Made by a program: the position numbers and the translations under genes. Below, piece after piece: positions 50,931 through 60,752 of a stretch of 64,000 nt of DNA. The stretch comes from an uncultured Latescibacterota bacterium (GTDB lineage: Bacteria; Latescibacterota; UBA2968; UBA8231): assembly GCA_951813615.1 (NCBI GenBank), contig OX638377.1:310001-374000 (forward strand), given 5' to 3'. Numbering within the stretch: position 1 is the first letter of the stretch; each line of letters opens with the position of its first letter. The notes under the pieces are model-generated. The model ran no database searches, was not told where the DNA came from, and saw only the letters and a list, made by a program, of their open reading frames with translations.

Positions 50931-51188
50931 TTAGGAATTGAGAATTAGGAATTAGAGCGTACCAAGCCGTCCGAACTGGAGGGGACGGTTAGGGCCATTC
51001 GTAATTTTTGCAATATCCATGCCAAGGCGGCAGCACAGCGGGGAGGACGGAGACGTGTGGGGTTCGATTGTATCGGATACAACCCATGAATGAGACCTTT
51101 ATTGGGCATCGAAGTGGACACGGCGACGGCTAAAAAGCATACTTAAACGCTATTGAGACCTGAAATTGAATACTCTTCCGCCTTCAAT

Positions 51189-52391
51189 ATGCCCCTACTC
51201 CGCTACCTGTCGATCCTAGCCCTAGTCGCCTGTCAGGACCCTCCCAACGACCGCCAACCGCGCCCAACCGATGCGGCGCTCGCAAGTCGCCTGCATCAAG
51301 GCCCCTATGCCGCTGCCATAGAAGCCGCTAAACGCGCTGTAGAACACGATCCCAATTCTGCGGTAGCCCACCGCAATCTAGCCGACGCATACACACGCGA
51401 CAGCAAGATGACCGAGGCCCTAGCAGCCTACGAACAGGCCATCGCGCTGCAACCTGATTACGCCAAGGCGCGGACCGAATTGGCCATTGTGCTAACCCGC
51501 CTCAATCGCCATGCCGAGGCCCTCGCCCTGTTAGAGGAGGTCACGCGCGAGACCCCGGATTACGCTTGGGCGCAGATGGCGCTCGGGCTGCTGTATTTTC
51601 GCCAAGCCCAGTACGAGCAGGCCGTTGCCGCGTATGGCCGCGCCGTCGCCCTGCAAGACGACTACGGCGAGGCGTGGTACAACCTCGGCGAGGCCCATCT
51701 CAAGCTCAACGACTACGCCGCGGCCGAAGCGGCGTATGTCCGCGCTATAGTTGCCGATTCGACTGTGGCCAAGTACCACCACGGTCTCGGCACGGCCTTG
51801 TACAAGCGCCGCGAGTACGTTGCGGCTATCGTTGAGTTGCAGCGCGCCGTAGATCTCGATTCGCTCTTCGCGCGGGCCCGCTTTAGCCTCGGCAATGCCC
51901 TGTTGCGCAGTGGTCAGCAGGAAGAAGGACAACGCCAATTGGCCCTGTACAACGAACTGGAAAAGCAGGAAAAGCTCCTCATCGGCCTGCGTACTACCCT
52001 GATCCGAACGCCCGACAAGGCCGAGCTGTACCACAAGATAGGTGCGCTATACGGACAGCGCGGACAGTACGAAGAAGCGCGCCTGTACTATTTACAGGCC
52101 CTGGACCGCAACCCCAATTTTGCGCCCTCGTACCACAATTTGGGCAACCTGTATTTGCGCCGCCGTCAAGTGGCCGAGGCCATGTCCCTGTTCCGCCAAG
52201 CCCTACGCGCCGATTCTGCGTATGTGCTCGCACATCTCGCGCTTGGCAATGCGCTGATGATGCAAGAAGCATTCGCCCAAGCGTTGGCAAGCTATGAGCG
52301 GGGCTTGCGCTTTGAGCCGGACAATGCCCGCTTACAGCGCGGTGCGGCTCTGGCTCGCAAGTTCAACGCTGCAAGCCAAACGCAGGACTAG
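51189..52391 (+). CDS. TPR-repeat lipoprotein, paralogue of 44951-46141
   Basis: The 400-residue protein starts at ATG 51189, which begins a lipoprotein signal (MPLLRYLSILALVAC); an in-frame TTG upstream is unlikely. Nine or so TPRs follow ('VAHRNLADAYTRDSKMTEALAAYEQAI', 'AWYNLGEAHLKLNDYAAAEAAYVRAI', 'SYHNLGNLYLRRRQVAEAMSLFRQAL' and others). The middle linker 'YNELEKQEKLLIGLRTTLI' mirrors the one in the other TPR lipoprotein. It lies 2 bp before an ASPIC-protein gene, the reverse order of the other module. Confidence 0.88.
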   Translation: MPLLRYLSILALVACQDPPNDRQPRPTDAALASRLHQGPYAAAIEAAKRAVEHDPNSAVAHRNLADAYTRDSKMTEALAAYEQAIALQPDYAKARTELAIVLTRLNRHAEALALLEEVTRETPDYAWAQMALGLLYFRQAQYEQAVAAYGRAVALQDDYGEAWYNLGEAHLKLNDYAAAEAAYVRAIVADSTVAKYHHGLGTALYKRREYVAAIVELQRAVDLDSLFARARFSLGNALLRSGQQEEGQRQLALYNELEKQEKLLIGLRTTLIRTPDKAELYHKIGALYGQRGQYEEARLYYLQALDRNPNFAPSYHNLGNLYLRRRQVAEAMSLFRQALRADSAYVLAHLALGNALMMQEAFAQALASYERGLRFEPDNARLQRGAALARKFNAASQTQD

Positions 52392-52393
52392 CC

Positions 52394-54025
52394 GTGGTTT
52401 TGCTACTCCTCGCATTGGTGGCAGCTAGTGTCAGCGCCCAGTCCGCCCCCCACTTTGTCGAGGTGACCCGTGCAGCCGGCATTGACTTCCGCTATGTAAA
52501 CGGCGCGAGCGGCCGGAAGTACATGCCTGAAGCTATCGGCTCGGGCGCGGCGTTCTTCGACGCCGATGGCGACGGTTTCCTCGACCTGTACATCGTCAAT
52601 GGCACGGCCCTGCCGGGCTATGACGGCCCGCCCGGCACCAATGCCCACTACCGAAACGAGGGCGACGGTACCTTCGCGGATGTCACGGAAGCGACGCGCA
52701 CCGGCGATGCAGGGTACGGTATGGGGGCCGCGGTCGGCGACGTGGATAACGATGGTAGCCCCGATCTGTACGTGACCAACTACGGACCCAACGTCTTCTA
52801 TCACAACGAGGGTCATGGCGGTACCTTTGCCGATGTGACGGACCGCACCGGCCTCGGCGATCCTGGTTGGGGATCGCATGCGGCCTTTGCCGACTACGAC
52901 CGCGATGGCGACTTGGATCTCTACGTGGCCAATTACATGAAGTTCGATTTGGACGCGAACAAGGAGTGCTTTACGGGGACGGCGCGTTCCATTTGCGGCC
53001 CCCTCGCGTACCCCGGCCAGTCTGGAGTGCTCTATCGCAACGACGGCGATCTCGCGTTTGCCAATGCGACGCGCACGGCCGGCTTGTTCAGCAATGAGGG
53101 CCGGCAACTGGCCGCGGTGTTTGGCGACTGCGACGACGATGGTGACCCGGATCTATTCATTGCCAACGACCGGCAGCCCAATTTTCTCTTCCTCAACAAC
53201 GGCGACGGCACCTTCGCGGAGCACGGCATCATCGCTGGGGTGGCGTACAACGAGGAGGGGTACGCTGAGTCCGCTATGGGCGCGGACTTCGGGGACTACG
53301 ACAACGACGGTCGGCTCGACATTATCTTGGCCACCTTCCAATGGCTGCCCAATACGCTCTATCACAACGACGGCGGCGGCTTTTTCAGCGACCTGACGTT
53401 TGCCGCTCATCTCGGTGCGCCGAGCGTACCTTACTTGGGCATGGCCGCGATCTTTTTCGATAGCGACAACGACGGTTTCCTCGATGTCTTCATCACCAAC
53501 GGCCATCTCGACGAAAATGTGCGCGAGTTCGATCCGGACACGACTTATCCGCAGCAAAACCAGCTATTCCGCAATCAGGGCGATGGCACCTTTGCCGACG
53601 TGAGCAATGCTAGCGGCCCGGGGATGCTCGTCGAGCGCGTCAGCCACGGTGCGGCTTTGGGCGATTACGACAACGACGGCGACGTCGATATCTTCGTGTC
53701 GGATTCGGACGCGCCCCACTGCACGTTGTTGCGCAACGACTACAGCGGTCATAATTATCTGATGGTCGAAGCTATAGGAACCCAAAGCAATCGCGACGGG
53801 CTCGGCACCAAAATCCGCGCCGTGGCGGGCGACCTCGTGCAAAAGCGCGAAATTCGTCGCAGCTACGGATACATGGGCAGCAGCGACGTGCGCCTAACGC
53901 TGGGTTTGGGCCGCCATGCCCAAGTAGATTCACTGCAAGTTTTTTGGCCCAGCGGCGCGGTGCAGATCCTCTTAAACGTGGCGGCCAATCAGCACATTGT
54001 CATTGAGGAAGTTACAAAAAAATAA
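52394..54025 (+). CDS. Secreted FG-GAP/VCBS and ASPIC/UnbV repeat protein, paralogue of 43347-44954
   Basis: The 543-residue product from GTG 52394 has a signal peptide (VLLLLALVAASVSAQ) and seven calcium-type FG-GAP loops, for instance 'FFDADGDGFLDLYIVNG', 'GDVDNDGSPDLYVTNY' and 'ADYDRDGDLDLYVANY'. The C-terminus is an ASPIC/UnbV domain ('NYLMVEAIGTQSNRDGLGTKIRAV...QVFWPSGAVQ'). It is closely similar in layout to the protein at 43.3 kb, so the pair of genes was duplicated as a unit. It precedes a PpiC lipoprotein gene by 16 bp. Confidence 0.88.
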   Translation: MVLLLLALVAASVSAQSAPHFVEVTRAAGIDFRYVNGASGRKYMPEAIGSGAAFFDADGDGFLDLYIVNGTALPGYDGPPGTNAHYRNEGDGTFADVTEATRTGDAGYGMGAAVGDVDNDGSPDLYVTNYGPNVFYHNEGHGGTFADVTDRTGLGDPGWGSHAAFADYDRDGDLDLYVANYMKFDLDANKECFTGTARSICGPLAYPGQSGVLYRNDGDLAFANATRTAGLFSNEGRQLAAVFGDCDDDGDPDLFIANDRQPNFLFLNNGDGTFAEHGIIAGVAYNEEGYAESAMGADFGDYDNDGRLDIILATFQWLPNTLYHNDGGGFFSDLTFAAHLGAPSVPYLGMAAIFFDSDNDGFLDVFITNGHLDENVREFDPDTTYPQQNQLFRNQGDGTFADVSNASGPGMLVERVSHGAALGDYDNDGDVDIFVSDSDAPHCTLLRNDYSGHNYLMVEAIGTQSNRDGLGTKIRAVAGDLVQKREIRRSYGYMGSSDVRLTLGLGRHAQVDSLQVFWPSGAVQILLNVAANQHIVIEEVTKK

Positions 54026-54041
54026 TGGAGAAATTTGTCGC

Positions 54042-55412
54042 ATGAAGTTGAGAACAATCGTCCTGATCGCGCTCGTGGCTTGTGGGACAGAACCTGAGCC
54101 TACGTACGTCGCTCGCATCGGCGAAACCACCCTATCAAAGGAAGACTTTAAGGAGCGAGCGCAAAAGTTGATGGAAACGGGCTACAAGCACATCGAGGAG
54201 ATGAATGCGGATGCCAAGCTAGCGCTGCTCAACGGCGTGATCGCCCGCGAGTTGTTGGTGCGCGAGGGGCTGCGCCGCGGCCTCGACCGCGAGCCGAGCA
54301 TTGCCCGCGAAGTCGACCGCACCGAGCAAAGAACCGTGATGAACAAACTATACGAAGAAGAGGCCCTGCTCGGAGATTACACGTCAACCGAAGAGGAGTT
54401 GCGGGCTTTTGCCAAAGAGCGCGAATACGATGTCGAGGTTTTGAGCCAGCAGATCGTCTGCGCCACCGAGGAAGAGGCTCTAGAGGTACTAATGGCGCTG
54501 CAAGAAGGTTCTCCGTTTGAGTCGCTGGTGCCCATCTATTCGACGGAGACCATCCAGCGGCGCTTTGGCCCGGCCGGCCAGTTGGGGTGGTTCAAGATGG
54601 GCCACATGCTACCCGAGTTGATGGAACCGCTGCGGACCATGGACGAGGGCCAACTCTATCCGCATCCGGTGAAGACCCAAATAGGCTATCACGTCTTCCG
54701 ACTCGACAAACGGCGGCACGTAGATTTTGTGGCCCAGCGCGAGTGGTTGCAAGAAAAAGCGCGCGTGCAAAAGCGGGCCGACGATATGGAACAATACATC
54801 CATCGCCTGCGCCGCGAATACGAGCTAGAGGCCCACGACGAGGGTTTAAAAGCCTTGACCGCGCCCGATGGCGAGGAGCAAGTGCTCTTTAGCTGGCGCG
54901 GCGGCCAACTGACCACGGCCGCGTACTGGGCCAACCTAGCAGCGAGTCACACCCGGCTCGACAGTGCCGCCCGCTACAAGGCGGCCGAGAACTTGGCGGG
55001 GGTGCAGATTATGATGGCGGAGGGCCGCAAGCTGCAATACGACCGCGACCCCGAGGTGCGCGAGCCGGTGGAGCAAAAGCGCGATGCGCTCATCGTCGAG
55101 TGGCTCTATCGCACCGAAGGCAGGGAGGTGGCGCGCCAGCAGCCCATCACCGAAGAGGACATTCGCGCGTACTACGATGCCAACGTCGAGATGTTTACCC
55201 GCACTGACGGCAAAGTTGCGGATCTATCCTTGGTCTATAACAGCGTCAAAACCCTGCTGAGGCAGCAGGCGGCAACTAAGGCCATGGACGCCTTTATCGC
55301 GCGGCTCCGCGAGCAGTACAGCGCGGATATTGAAATAAATACTGAAGCGCTCGCCGAGGTCAGCTTACAGGTCCTTACCCAACCCGGCGAAGACGCTGAT
55401 GAAGGTGAATAG
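54042..55412 (+). CDS. PpiC/SurA-like peptidyl-prolyl isomerase lipoprotein
   Basis: The 456-residue product from ATG 54042 (GGAG at 54027-54030) has a lipoprotein signal (MKLRTIVLIALVAC) and a SurA/PpiC-like chaperone layout: an N-terminal helical part ('SKEDFKERAQKLMETGY') and a parvulin domain 'SQQIVCATEEEALEVLMALQEGSPFESLVPIYS...GQLGWFKMGHMLPELMEPLRTMDEGQLYPHPVKTQIGYHVFRL'. It probably folds exported proteins such as the adjacent ASPIC protein. Its last 48 bp overlap the end of the convergent large gene. Confidence 0.87.
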   Translation: MKLRTIVLIALVACGTEPEPTYVARIGETTLSKEDFKERAQKLMETGYKHIEEMNADAKLALLNGVIARELLVREGLRRGLDREPSIAREVDRTEQRTVMNKLYEEEALLGDYTSTEEELRAFAKEREYDVEVLSQQIVCATEEEALEVLMALQEGSPFESLVPIYSTETIQRRFGPAGQLGWFKMGHMLPELMEPLRTMDEGQLYPHPVKTQIGYHVFRLDKRRHVDFVAQREWLQEKARVQKRADDMEQYIHRLRREYELEAHDEGLKALTAPDGEEQVLFSWRGGQLTTAAYWANLAASHTRLDSAARYKAAENLAGVQIMMAEGRKLQYDRDPEVREPVEQKRDALIVEWLYRTEGREVARQQPITEEDIRAYYDANVEMFTRTDGKVADLSLVYNSVKTLLRQQAATKAMDAFIARLREQYSADIEINTEALAEVSLQVLTQPGEDADEGE

Positions 55413-57998
55413 CTTAGCCGACGCAGGAGCTGAGTCGAGGTCTTCGCGGGTCCAGCGCAGCCCGACGTTGGTCGTCAGCGCATACCCCTGATAGGCCGAT
55501 TGGTTGGCGATTTGGCCGGCCAGCACTAGCGTAGTGCCGTCTTCTATAAACCCCTCGGGCTGCTCGCCTAGATTGTTGGCGATCTCGTATTCGACGCCCG
55601 CGGTAAAGCTCATGTTGCGGTTGATCTCGCGGTCGGCCAGCAGCGAGAAAATCTCCGTTAGATCGGACGTTTGCAACGCGCCCTTGTCCGCCGGCACTCG
55701 ATTGCTGTATAGCTGTTTCCAGTTCAGGGTCAAACCCCAAGAGCGCAGGTGGAGCGGGTACTGGGCCTTGTTGATCACGCCGAGGAAGCGCTGGTTGCTC
55801 AGCTCTTCAGCCGCCGCCCCTAATTGCGTGTATTGTTCGTGCTTGAACTTGGTGGTAAACGAGATGTAGCGGTCGTAGCGCACGTCTAAATACGTGGTGT
55901 TGACGAACGCATCGCGCGCCACGAGCTGGTCGCGGATAAAGCGCGCTTCCCCGAATGTGCCGGGCGTATCGACCCACAAAAAGACGTCTTCGGGAATGTC
56001 GTCTGCGACCTTGCGCGGATTGACAATCAGCCGCAATTGCAGATTGTAGCGCGGGAATTTTTCGCTCGCGGTCAAGAGTAGATAGGTGGTTGCGTTTTCG
56101 CGGGCGGTTTTCAGCAGACGCTCGTCGAGCCGGCCGGCCATGAGGTTTATGTCCGGCGCGATTTCAACGCCTACATACGCGTTGTATCCCCGGTGCCCGC
56201 GCTTGTAGGGGTAGTCTGCTTCGGAGTCGTCTTCAAAGCGGTCGATGACCCCGTTGTTGTTCATGTCCATGCCAAAGAGAAAGTCGGGAGGATCGACCTC
56301 AAAGCGCAGGAAAGGCTCGGCGTAGTCGGGTAGGCGGTTGAAGTTGCGATTGAAATCCGAGAGATCGTCGTTGTTTTCGTCGATTCCGGGAAAGACCGCG
56401 CTGTCGGTCAGTAGGCCTATCCCCTGGCGAGTGTTGACGCGCGGGCCGTGGTAGCGCCGGGTCCAGTCGGGCAATTCGTCTTGATCGTCGTTGTCATCGA
56501 CGAATTCGTACACACTTTGTTGCTCGTTACCGTAGTACACTTCGCCCTCGGAGTTAGGGATAAAGGCTTGGGTCGAATATTCCGCGTCCATGCTAAAGGC
56601 CTCGGCGAAAACCGTCCACGGGTAGTGCCGCTTCTGCGCTGTCAAGTAAAAGGCTTCGGCGGTGTTGGTGGCTAGGGCTTGCTCGCGGATGAAGTTTTCG
56701 TTGGGGAAGCGGCGGTACTGGAAGTTCCGCACGTATTCTCCCCTCAAGTCAAAACCGGCAACGTCGTTGATTGACATGTCAAAGCCGAGTAGCCGGTTGC
56801 CAGTGGGCAGGCCGTAGCGAAAGGTGTGGAAGGCTTGGTTGGCGCCGTCCTTGACGTTGCCCGGTGCGCGCAGCACGGTCAGGAACACAGGTGCGCCGAG
56901 TTGGTTGGTCTGTTTGTTAGAAGCGACCTCCACTTTGTAGTCGTTGGCCAGTACTAGGCCGATCTCCACGTGCTCAATTTCGCGGAAGTCGTCGATTTCG
57001 TCGTCGACGGTGGGCGCGAAATCTTCGATGTTGAACGTGAGGGTTATTACGTCGGTGCCGCTCGCTTCGATCACGCCGCGGCGGCGGAAGCCGCCTTCTA
57101 CCACGGGCGCGATGTCGTCGGTGTGCTCGACGCCATTGGCGAAGATGCGCCAGCGCGATAGCAGGGCGCCGCCTTCGCCGTCTTCGGGCGAGTCGTCGGA
57201 AATGCGCACGATGATCGAGCGGACAAAGTCGTTGTTCATCGGCCCGCTGAGTTGGCCTTTGAGCGAATTGTCGCCAAAGGGAATGTTGGAGTTCATGTGG
57301 GCGGCGTTGACAAATGTTAGGCCGATATTGGAGAAGTCGCCGATGCTGAGTTGGCCTTTGGCGGCCCACATGTTAGTGAACGTGCTGAACTTCACGCCGG
57401 CCTCGCCAGCGACACCAGCGACGACGCCGGTGTTGTTGATGCGCGAGGTGAGCAGAGTCAGAGCGTATTTGTCTGACATCATGTCCCACTGCACGCCGTC
57501 GAAGCGCGGCTTGGAAAAGGTGAGCGGCGTCAGGGTCGTGCGGATGCCGTCGCCCACCATCAGCGAGGAGTGGAACTGCCCGGAGTGGCTGGAGGAAATG
57601 AGGACGTTACTGAACCACGAGCTGAAGCGCGGGCTTTTGAAGATGCTGCTGCCGCTGGCCGTGGGATAGTCCTCGGTCCAGTTGTACACCCGCCAACCTT
57701 GGCTGATATAAGAGCCGTAGATGTCGTAAAAGGGCGATCCCTCTAAGAAGACGTCGTTGTAGCGTTGGTAGGGGTTGCGCGCGTAGTTGGAGTACTGGTC
57801 TTGCCGCCAGTCGTAGAGTTCGTACAGGCGCTGTGGCTGGTACCACTTGCGCACTGAAGGAACGAGAGTTGAGGGCGCGACTTCAGTGGCTGAAGTGTAA
57901 TAGGGATTGTCAAATCCGGTGGCGCGCTGGGCCGCAGATGGCTGTGGCGTTCCAAGGAGCAAACCACAATACAGCAATAGTATCGTCAGACGTCTCAC
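55365..57998 (-). CDS. Large cell-envelope protein with calcium-type loops
   Basis: The product is about 877 residues from GTG 57998, which follows GGGAGGGAGG and gives a clean signal peptide (VRRLTILLLYCGLLLGTPQPSAAQ); a GTG at 58037 overlapping the previous stop is the alternative. It is rich in alternating beta-strand segments ('FTTKFKHEQYTQLGA', 'MSFTAGVEYEIANNLG', 'ALTTNVGLRWTRED') like an outer-membrane barrel or surface strand protein. It also has Asp/Asn-rich loops such as 'FGMDMNNNGVIDRFEDDSEAD' and 'DENNDDLSDFNRN', resembling thrombospondin/EF-hand calcium loops. Its 3' end overlaps the PpiC gene. It follows the three secreted paralogues and probably works with them at the envelope. 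Confidence 0.7.
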   Translation of the reverse strand: MRRLTILLLYCGLLLGTPQPSAAQRATGFDNPYYTSATEVAPSTLVPSVRKWYQPQRLYELYDWRQDQYSNYARNPYQRYNDVFLEGSPFYDIYGSYISQGWRVYNWTEDYPTASGSSIFKSPRFSSWFSNVLISSSHSGQFHSSLMVGDGIRTTLTPLTFSKPRFDGVQWDMMSDKYALTLLTSRINNTGVVAGVAGEAGVKFSTFTNMWAAKGQLSIGDFSNIGLTFVNAAHMNSNIPFGDNSLKGQLSGPMNNDFVRSIIVRISDDSPEDGEGGALLSRWRIFANGVEHTDDIAPVVEGGFRRRGVIEASGTDVITLTFNIEDFAPTVDDEIDDFREIEHVEIGLVLANDYKVEVASNKQTNQLGAPVFLTVLRAPGNVKDGANQAFHTFRYGLPTGNRLLGFDMSINDVAGFDLRGEYVRNFQYRRFPNENFIREQALATNTAEAFYLTAQKRHYPWTVFAEAFSMDAEYSTQAFIPNSEGEVYYGNEQQSVYEFVDDNDDQDELPDWTRRYHGPRVNTRQGIGLLTDSAVFPGIDENNDDLSDFNRNFNRLPDYAEPFLRFEVDPPDFLFGMDMNNNGVIDRFEDDSEADYPYKRGHRGYNAYVGVEIAPDINLMAGRLDERLLKTARENATTYLLLTASEKFPRYNLQLRLIVNPRKVADDIPEDVFLWVDTPGTFGEARFIRDQLVARDAFVNTTYLDVRYDRYISFTTKFKHEQYTQLGAAAEELSNQRFLGVINKAQYPLHLRSWGLTLNWKQLYSNRVPADKGALQTSDLTEIFSLLADREINRNMSFTAGVEYEIANNLGEQPEGFIEDGTTLVLAGQIANQSAYQGYALTTNVGLRWTREDLDSAPASAKLFTFISVFAGLGKDL

Positions 57999-58033
57999 GT
58001 CCTCCCTCCCACAGGTTTGTGACGTGTTGGTGG

Positions 58034-58240
58034 TCACGCGGTCTCGTTTGGTTGACGTTCGAAGGTCAATTCTAGGATGTTGGCGCTCGTCTTGGCGTGC
58101 TCAATTTTCATGGAGACGAGGTTTCCTTGCTTGTCGAGGTCTATGTAGATGTTCTCGCACAACTCTCGGGTCTCGGCGACGCGTTCAGAAGTGAACTCGA
58201 TAAATGCGGTGTCCGTATCTTCAAAGTAGTTGATCTTCAT
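58034..58240 (-). CDS. DUF2283 protein
   Basis: The 68-residue product fits DUF2283: 'INYFEDTDTAFIEFTSERVAETRELCENIYIDLDKQGNLVSMKIEHA'. Members are often small antitoxin-like or regulatory proteins next to DUF4258 genes, but no such partner is here. It sits between the paralogue trio and the large envelope gene, whose alternative start overlaps its stop. Confidence 0.75.
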   Translation of the reverse strand: MKINYFEDTDTAFIEFTSERVAETRELCENIYIDLDKQGNLVSMKIEHAKTSANILELTFERQPNETA

Positions 58241-58287
58241 GTTCTTCCGTTCGTTTGCTACCTTCGCCGTGTCGCGTTTAACCTGAG

Positions 58288-60726
58288 CTAATATACGACG
58301 TGAACGTACTGCTGGACGACCTCGTCTTTAGGATCCGTTTGCAATTCGATATGCACTATGTAGATCCCCGGCGGCACGATCTCGCCGTTGCTCTGGCCGT
58401 CCCAAGCGAACGTTGCACGGCTACCGCGTGGCGTGGCATTTGCCAACTCGGCGGCTAGGCGGCCATCGAGGGAAAAGACGCGCACGTGCGGCTGCTTGTC
58501 GGTCTTGACGACGGTAAAGCTCAGCTCATACAGGTCGTTGACCGCGTCGCCATTGGGCGTGAACAGCTCGGAGTGGCGCAAGTTGCGGATTAGGGATGCG
58601 CCCTGCACCACTTCGGGCACAAACACTTGATCGGCTCCCAATTCCGCTGGCACTACTCCTTGGCCGTTGTCCTCTTGACTGGAGTTAAAGACAAAGGTTT
58701 CAAAGACCGTCGGGCTGGCAAAAACCCGCGTTGCAAACGCTATGTTGACGGAGTCGCGTTTTACCACCGGCGGCGGTAGCTGCACCCACAGGGAATCGCC
58801 GCGCAACGAGCTGTTCGCCTCCACCTGCTGCCCCCCCACCCATGCCGCAATCAATTCGGCATCCGCACTGCCCGGCGGCAAGGCGATCAGCACTTGGTCG
58901 AACCCGGGGTCGCGGCTGTTGAACGCCTGCGGCTTGATGGTATAGCGAAATTCGGTCAGCGAATCGAGGGCGGCTTCGCGCGGCCACACCGAGCCGCTCA
59001 GGCCAGCAACAATGACCGGATCGTTGGCCACAACCCGCAGCGAGCGCAGCACCGGCGACACGTCTATATCATCGCTGTACAGGCGAATGCGCGAGCGCAA
59101 GTAGCGCCGCGGCGAAGGCGACTGAAAGCTCTGGCCGGAAAAGCGATGCGGCTGGCTCCAAGTGCTCCAAGTCGCATCGCGCACCTTTTCTTGTACGATG
59201 TCACCGCGATAGCGCTTGCGCGCCGCTTCATAGGCTTCCTTGGTAACTTCATCGCCATTTTTGAGAAAGTAGCGCGTAACTTCGGTAAAGCCGTTGCCCG
59301 TTTGGGTCTGCACTTCTAAGCGCGTGCCCGGCGGCAGGTCGGCGTCCCACTCGATGCGCCGGATGCTGCGCGCCGCACCCAAGTCGAGGTCGGAGGACTC
59401 TAACTCGACGCGCTTGGGATAGCCCTCGCGGTGAAAGGCAAAAAGCTGCAAGGCATTGGCGTCGCGCCCGTAGAAGCCGATCACGCGCCAGAGGATGAGG
59501 CGCGTGTCGCGCGTGGGGAATTGGAAATCGTTAAAGGGATAGCTGGTGCGCACTTCGGACAGCAATTCGTAGTCAAACGGCCCTTCGGCCGTCGGGTCGG
59601 CCGTATTGCTCGGACTGCCGTCGGATGTGAGGATATCGAACATGGGAAAACCGCCCACCGCGCCCTGTTGGTAGCCGTAGAGCCACGGGCTGCGGCCGCC
59701 GATGAGCGGCACGAAGATGATCCGGTCGATGCGGAACACGTTGCCAAAATCGATCACCGACCAGACGCCATCGTCGCGCCAATCGCGATCCCCAGAAGAG
59801 GCTTGGATGCTCCACAGCCGTCGGCCCAAGTCCGCATCCACGAGAAATTCCGCGCCGCTGGCCTTGCCGCAGCCGTCGCAATCGCGTGCTCTTGAAGTCC
59901 ACGTTCTGCCGCCCCATGACTTCTCGCCCTTTTCCGCGCGCACTTCGGTAAACACCCGGGTCGAGAGGTTGAAGCCAATGCCGTCCACCTCGATTTCGGC
60001 GAGAGCGGCACCGGCGGTTTGGCCGGCCGCTTCAAATCGCACAAAGCGGAAGATAGAAAAATCCAAGCTGTCGCTCTTGGCCAAGTACTGCCCCTTGGGC
60101 GTTCCACTGAGAGGAGGCTTGTTGACGGTTCTGAGATCGAACTCTACCACCTGCTTGGTATTGTTATTGACCGGGCGACCGACGCGCTCAAACGCGATGT
60201 GCTTACCCGGTGCGCCCGCGACTTGGATGCCTGGGCTGATGTGGAGCGAAAAGAACTCAAAGGGACGGGCGTCCTCGGTTTGGGGAAAGATTACGCGGAT
60301 CTTGCGGGCGACGACCGCACGCTCCAAATCGATCTCTAGCCACCACTTCTGGAGCGGATCCTCTGGATCGGGCTGCCAATAGGTGTTGTGGTCTTGGTCG
60401 GCCACTAGTCTGGCTTGGGCCTGATTGGAGGGCGTGCGCACCGGCAAGAGGCCGTAGTCGCCAATGGTAACGGATGAAAATTCGTTGGCATTGGCGACCG
60501 AGTTAAACGTCGTGCCAAAACGCTTAACAGTGATTCCTGTAGCGCCGATTTGGACGAGCCCGGCCGGATGATTCCACGCCGCAAAGTCCGTCCCTTCAAA
60601 AACAATGTCCTGAGCGTATAGGGAGGAGTGAAAGACGAGCAAAAGCAGCAGGGATAGTTTTTTAGTTGCGATCGCACGGGAGGGTGCGCTTTCGAAGTTG
60701 ATATGGATGAGATCAAGTCTAAGCAT
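58288..60726 (-). CDS. Secreted protein with TPNGD-type C-terminal domain, paralogue A
   Basis: The protein has about 812 residues from ATG 60726 (GGAG 8 bases before). The signal peptide starts only after some 20 residues ('KKLSLLLLLVFHSSLYAQ'), an unusually long n-region. The middle contains discoidin-like beta sheets ('KWWLEIDLERAVVARKIRVIFPQ', 'VIDFGNVFRIDRIIF'). The C-terminus, 'FTPNGDAVNDLYELSFTVVKTDKQPHVRVFSLDGRLAAEL...GIYIVHIELQTDPKDEV', is a FlgD-like/CHU_C-type domain found on surface-exported proteins of FCB bacteria. It shares 'VQTQTGNG'-type segments with its two upstream paralogues. Confidence 0.75.
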   Translation of the reverse strand: MLRLDLIHINFESAPSRAIATKKLSLLLLLVFHSSLYAQDIVFEGTDFAAWNHPAGLVQIGATGITVKRFGTTFNSVANANEFSSVTIGDYGLLPVRTPSNQAQARLVADQDHNTYWQPDPEDPLQKWWLEIDLERAVVARKIRVIFPQTEDARPFEFFSLHISPGIQVAGAPGKHIAFERVGRPVNNNTKQVVEFDLRTVNKPPLSGTPKGQYLAKSDSLDFSIFRFVRFEAAGQTAGAALAEIEVDGIGFNLSTRVFTEVRAEKGEKSWGGRTWTSRARDCDGCGKASGAEFLVDADLGRRLWSIQASSGDRDWRDDGVWSVIDFGNVFRIDRIIFVPLIGGRSPWLYGYQQGAVGGFPMFDILTSDGSPSNTADPTAEGPFDYELLSEVRTSYPFNDFQFPTRDTRLILWRVIGFYGRDANALQLFAFHREGYPKRVELESSDLDLGAARSIRRIEWDADLPPGTRLEVQTQTGNGFTEVTRYFLKNGDEVTKEAYEAARKRYRGDIVQEKVRDATWSTWSQPHRFSGQSFQSPSPRRYLRSRIRLYSDDIDVSPVLRSLRVVANDPVIVAGLSGSVWPREAALDSLTEFRYTIKPQAFNSRDPGFDQVLIALPPGSADAELIAAWVGGQQVEANSSLRGDSLWVQLPPPVVKRDSVNIAFATRVFASPTVFETFVFNSSQEDNGQGVVPAELGADQVFVPEVVQGASLIRNLRHSELFTPNGDAVNDLYELSFTVVKTDKQPHVRVFSLDGRLAAELANATPRGSRATFAWDGQSNGEIVPPGIYIVHIELQTDPKDEVVQQYVHVVY

Positions 60727-60752
60727 CGGCTTTTCTCCGCAGGGTGCACCAG

